The notes below the pieces were generated by a model, which saw only the letters and a list, made by a program, of their open reading frames with translations, had not been told where the DNA came from and made no database searches. The translations under genes and the position numbers were made by a program. Shown here one piece after another: positions 6,590 through 9,473 of a stretch of 9,473 bases of DNA. Positions within the stretch are counted from its first letter, which is position 1. The number at the start of each line of letters is the position of its first letter. The stretch spans positions 4,336-13,808 of the forward strand of contig JAEMTR010000022.1 of NCBI GenBank assembly GCA_016462245.1. Reading direction: 5' to 3'. The DNA comes from Solirubrobacteraceae bacterium. Lineage in GTDB: Bacteria; Actinomycetota; Thermoleophilia; Solirubrobacterales; Solirubrobacteraceae.

Positions 6590-6943
6590 ATGCGCCACCA
6601 GAAAACCCGCCACAAGCTAAGCCGCAGCCCTTCTCATCGCAAGGCGATGATGCGCAACCTCTGCAAGGAGATCATTGAGCACGAGCGGATCAAGACGACC
6701 GAGGCGAAGGCCAAAGCCGTCAAGCCGGAGGTTGAGCAGCTGATCACGCTGGCCAAGCGTGGCGATCTTCATGCGCGCCGTCAGGCTCTTTCAGCGCTGG
6801 GGCAGGACGCTACCGCCGTGCACAAGCTTTTCACCGAGGTCGCGCCGCGCTACACGGAGCGCCCGGGCGGCTACACGCGGATCCTGAAGCTTGGGCCGCG
6901 GCGCAGCGACTCAACCGAGATGGTCTATCTCGAACTGGTCTGA
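6590..6943 (+). CDS. rplQ: 50S ribosomal protein L17
   Basis: The 117-residue product begins MRHQKTRHKLSRSPSHRKAM and has the family block ERIKTTEAKAKAVKPEVEQL (32-51) and ITLAKRG (52-58). The C-terminal strand pattern GGYTRILKLGPRRSDSTEMV (93-112) and the end YLELV are typical of the short bacterial L17. L17 lies near the peptide exit tunnel of the large subunit. A TGAGGA at 6576-6581, overlapping the rpoA stop, gives a good ribosome-binding site. This is the normal last gene of the alpha operon. The following gene differs from many actinobacteria, where truA often comes next. Confidence 0.98.
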   Translation: MRHQKTRHKLSRSPSHRKAMMRNLCKEIIEHERIKTTEAKAKAVKPEVEQLITLAKRGDLHARRQALSALGQDATAVHKLFTEVAPRYTERPGGYTRILKLGPRRSDSTEMVYLELV

Positions 6944-6961
6944 GTCGCCCCGCGTAGCTTC

Positions 6962-7009
6962 AGCGGCCGTGTCGCCAGCACCGCGCTCTATGCTCGGTTT
7001 GAGCGCGCG
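6962..7009 (+). promoter_or_regulatory. rplQ-surE spacer with inverted repeats
   Basis: This spacer holds two small structures. AGCGGC (6962-6967) and GTCGCCAG (6971-6978) echo the two ends of the shared leader element, with only three bases between them, so the central part is missing. A perfect 7-bp inverted repeat follows: CGCGCTC (6982-6988) and GAGCGCG (7001-7007), with a 12-base loop, ending two bases before the surE ATG. There is no T-run, so it is not a standard terminator. The loop begins with TATGCT, which resembles a -10 box, but no -35 is visible. The stem could hide the surE start region. Confidence 0.3.
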
Positions 7010-7809
7010 ATGAAGGTTCTTCTCACCAACGACGATGGGATCGAAGCCGAAGGGCTGCAGGCGTTGCGCGCCGCGCTGGCAGCGCTGGACGACGTTGAGT
7101 TGGTGACGATCGCCCCTGACGGCAATCGTTCGGCCTTTGCGCGCAAGATCACAACCCATAAACCGCTCTGGATGACGGCAGCGTTGGCTACGCAACGGAG
7201 GGGACGCCGGTCGACTGCGTGCGCTTCGCCACGCTCGGCCTGGTCGAAGGTTTTTATCCCGAGCTGATCGTCTCGGGAATCAACCACGGCGCCAACCTCG
7301 GCGACGACGTGACCTACTCAGGCACGGTCGCCGCAGCGCTCGAGGGCGTTCTGCTCGGGATTCCAGCGATCGCCGCTTCGCAGCAGTCGACCAGCCGCGA
7401 AATGGATTTTCGCTGGGGCCGCCATTTCAACTTCGATGCTGGCGCCGAGTTTGTAGCCCGGCTGGCCCGGCACGTTGGCCACACGCCGCTGCCGGAGGGG
7501 ACGCTGATCAACGTCAATGTTCCGGGCGACAGCCCGACCGGCGTTGAGATCACGCGCCTTGGTAAGCGGATCTACCGCGATGAACTGAAGCTGCAAGAGC
7601 AAGGCGAACCCGGCCGCAGGCGCTTCTCGATCTACGGCGAGGACCACGGATTTAAAGACGAAGCGGGCACCGACCTGGCGGCGCTGGCCGCTGGCAGAAT
7701 CGCCGTAACGCCGCTGCACTTCGACTTGACCTACGAACCCGGAATTGAGGCTCTTGGTGCCCGCGACTTGAGCCAGCTGCTGGAAGCTGGCGCGACGGGA
7801 GCGAAGTGA
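7010..7809 (+). pseudogene. surE: 5'/3'-nucleotidase SurE, reading frame broken
   Basis: SurE is a metal-dependent phosphatase that removes phosphate from nucleoside monophosphates. Residues 1-54 read normally from MKVLLTNDDGIEAEGL (Asp8 and Asp9 are metal ligands), through APDGNRSA (Ser41) to ITTHKPLW. After that this frame turns into non-SurE sequence and stops at 7265-7267. The family sequence resumes in another frame at 7171 with DDGSVGYATEGTPVDCVRFA, then SGINHGANLGDDVTYSGTV, and runs to TGA at 7807-7809. Restoring the frame needs one base (or one plus a multiple of three) near 7171. Comparison with the family suggests a few residues are also absent there. The rest looks under selection, so this is a recent mutation or a sequence error. 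The stop overlaps the ligA start. Confidence 0.85.
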
Positions 7810-9473
7810 GCGCTGCCGCCGATCGCGCCGAGCAGCTCCGCGCCGAGCTGCGCGGCCACAACGAGCGCTACTACCTGCAGGACGATCCCTCGATCGGTGA
7901 CGATCAGTACGACGCGCTGCTTGATGAGCTGCGCGAGCTCGAACGTGACAACCCCGAGCTCGTCACGGCTGATTCGCCGACGCAGCGGGTTGGCGCCGAG
8001 CCTGTAAGCGGGCTCGAGAAGGTGACCCATCCTCAGGCGATGTTCTCACTCGCCAACGCCCGCAGCCCGGAGGAGTTTGACGCCTGGGTGCTGCGGATGC
8101 GCAACCATCTCGCGCGCGAGGGCATCGAGGATGCTGCCTTCCAGTATGTCTGCGAACCGAAGGTTGACGGGCTAGCAATCTCGATCGTCTACCGCGACGG
8201 CGTCCTGGAGCGGGGAGCAACGCGCGGCAACGGCGAAGTTGGCGAGGATGTAACGCACAATCTGCGCACGATTCCGACGGTTCCGCTCAGCATCGATGAT
8301 GCGCCGCCGATGATCGAGGTTCGCGGCGAGGTCTACATGTCACTGGAGGGCTTCCAGAGCCTCAACGAGCGCCGTGCCAGCGACGGCAAGCCGACCTTCA
8401 TGAACCCGCGCAATGCGGCAGCAGGGACGCTGCGTCAGCTCGATCCGCGACTCGCCGCCGAGCGGCCACTCTCGCTCTGGGCCTACGGCGTAGGCGCCTG
8501 CGAGGGGATCAGCTTCAGCTCGCAATGGGAGACGCTGGAGTGGCTGCGCGAGCGCGGCTTCCCGGTCAACAGCGACATTGAACGGCTCGCTAGCGAGCAA
8601 GAGGCGATCGAGCGCTGCTTGCAGTGGCAGCAGCGGCGTGGCGCGCTCAGCTTCGAGATCGATGGCGTCGTGATCAAGGTTGATGACGCCGAGCAGCAGC
8701 GGCGGCTCGGCGTAGTTGGCCGCGACCCGCGCTGGGCGGTTGCTTGGAAGTTCCCGCCAACGACGAAGCTGACACAGCTCAAGGAGATCCAGTGGAGCGT
8801 CGGCAAGTTTGGCGATCTGCATCCGTTTGCGGTGCTCGAACCGGTTGAAGTAGGCGGTGTGGTCGTTCAGCACGCGACGCTCCACAACGAGGAGGATTTG
8901 ATCCGCAAGGACGTGCGCCCCGGCGATGAGGTGATCATTCTGCGCGCAGGTGATGTGATTCCTCAGGTCGTTTCGCCAGCGCCGCACGCCGCCGAGCGCA
9001 AAGGCCGCAGCGCAGCGGTCAGCGCACCGAAGAAGTGCCCAGTCTGCGGGACGGCGACGATCAAACCGGAGAATTCGGTCTTCACGAAATGCCCTAACCG
9101 CGACTGCGAGGGCCGCAGGGAGGCGCTGCTGACGCACTTTGTCTCGCGCGGCGCGATGGACGTTGACGGGCTCGGTGAGAAGCTCGTAGTGATGCTGCTC
9201 GAGCAGGGCTTGATCAAGAACGCCGCCGATCTTTATTCGCTTGGCGTCTCCCAGCTTGCGCAGCTTGACGGAATGGGCGAGCTATCAGCGCAGGGGATTG
9301 TTGATTCGCTCGAAGCTTCGAAGGCGCGCCCGTTCGCCAGCGTCCTCTTCGCGCTCGGAATCGAAGGAGTCGGCGAGGTCACCGGCCGCAGCCTCGCGCA
9401 GCGGCTGCGCACAATTGGGGCGCTGCTGGCGGCCGATGTGTCGGTGTTCCAGTATCTCGATGCGCTGCGCACG
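7806..9473 (+). CDS. ligA: NAD+-dependent DNA ligase LigA (3' end outside window)
   Basis: LigA seals nicks in DNA during replication and repair, using NAD+ as adenylate donor. The frame is open from GTG at 7806 (GTGA overlap with surE) to the window edge, 556 residues of an expected 670 or so. Domain Ia is at 18-46 (HNERYYLQDDPSIGDDQYDA). The nucleotidyltransferase domain has Lys119 in EPKVDGLAI (117-125), TRGNGEVGEDVTHN (139-152), EVRGEV (171-176), NPRNAAAGTLRQLD (200-213), EIDGVVIKV (284-292) and WAVAWKFPP (310-318). The OB fold is at about 331-390 and the zinc site uses Cys411, Cys414, Cys429 and Cys434. Helix-hairpin-helix repeats begin near 450. The BRCT domain would lie beyond the window. 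TRGDG of most ligases is TRGNG here, and the OB-fold motif is VGKFGDLHPF instead of VGRTG-type. Confidence 0.97.
   Translation, partial: MSAAADRAEQLRAELRGHNERYYLQDDPSIGDDQYDALLDELRELERDNPELVTADSPTQRVGAEPVSGLEKVTHPQAMFSLANARSPEEFDAWVLRMRNHLAREGIEDAAFQYVCEPKVDGLAISIVYRDGVLERGATRGNGEVGEDVTHNLRTIPTVPLSIDDAPPMIEVRGEVYMSLEGFQSLNERRASDGKPTFMNPRNAAAGTLRQLDPRLAAERPLSLWAYGVGACEGISFSSQWETLEWLRERGFPVNSDIERLASEQEAIERCLQWQQRRGALSFEIDGVVIKVDDAEQQRRLGVVGRDPRWAVAWKFPPTTKLTQLKEIQWSVGKFGDLHPFAVLEPVEVGGVVVQHATLHNEEDLIRKDVRPGDEVIILRAGDVIPQVVSPAPHAAERKGRSAAVSAPKKCPVCGTATIKPENSVFTKCPNRDCEGRREALLTHFVSRGAMDVDGLGEKLVVMLLEQGLIKNAADLYSLGVSQLAQLDGMGELSAQGIVDSLEASKARPFASVLFALGIEGVGEVTGRSLAQRLRTIGALLAADVSVFQYLDALRT

Noticed and set aside
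6989..6994. TATGCT as a -10 box for surE
   Set aside because: No matching -35 sequence at 16-18 bases, and it lies within the loop of an inverted repeat. Too weak to call a promoter.
7219..7809. Second half of surE as a separate gene with its own start
   Set aside because: The SurE match extends upstream of 7219 in the same frame to about 7171, and no start with a ribosome-binding site is visible. A broken single gene explains it better.
8340..9137. Open frame of 265 codons on the minus strand
   Set aside because: It lies wholly antisense to ligA, whose frame has all catalytic motifs. High-GC genes often leave long antisense frames. The product resembles no family I know.

Overview
The window is a continuous, all-plus-strand piece of a bacterial chromosome of high GC content, carrying the 3' end of the spc ribosomal-protein operon, the whole alpha operon, and the start of an unrelated module. 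In order: rpsE tail (S5), rpmD (L30), rplO (L15), secY, adk, map, rpmJ (L36), rpsM (S13), rpsK (S11), rpsD (S4), rpoA, rplQ (L17), surE (frame-broken) and ligA (cut by the window end). I see no tRNA, rRNA, mobile element, CRISPR array or phage gene.

The organism is most likely an actinobacterium or a close relative. The support is high GC, GTG starts for map, rpsK and ligA, a four-Cys S4, and Ala/Lys/Pro-rich or Glu-rich tails on ribosomal proteins. The LigA OB-fold wording and the surE sequence remind me of class Thermoleophilia (Solirubrobacter/Conexibacter-like bacteria). That is recall-based inference and was not tested by a search.

Layout. Positions 1-3805 are one tightly packed transcription unit with ATGA or TGATG overlaps (rpsE/rpmD/rplO/secY) and short gaps (2 bp secY-adk, 17 bp adk-map). 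It ends in a clear intrinsic terminator (3858-3880). The usual infA gene between map and rpmJ is absent. Positions 3953-5497 hold rpmJ-rpsM-rpsK-rpsD. A 103-bp structured spacer then leads to rpoA-rplQ (5601-6943). After 66 bp come surE and ligA, which overlap at GTGA.

The genes serve linked jobs: ribosome assembly (S5, L30, L15, L36, S13, S11, S4, L17), transcription (RNA polymerase alpha), export of new proteins (SecY), removal of the initiator Met (Map) and adenylate balance (Adk). SurE and LigA belong to nucleotide metabolism and DNA replication/repair.

No new enzyme system is evident. The points most worth a second look are: (i) a bipartite 20-nt element repeated in the leaders of rpmJ and rpoA, with a degenerate third version before surE; (ii) loss of infA from its normal place; (iii) an acidic 9-residue repeat tail on S5 and a long basic histone-H1-like tail on L15; (iv) the surE frame break; (v) a 17-codon ORF that coincides with the folded rpoA leader.
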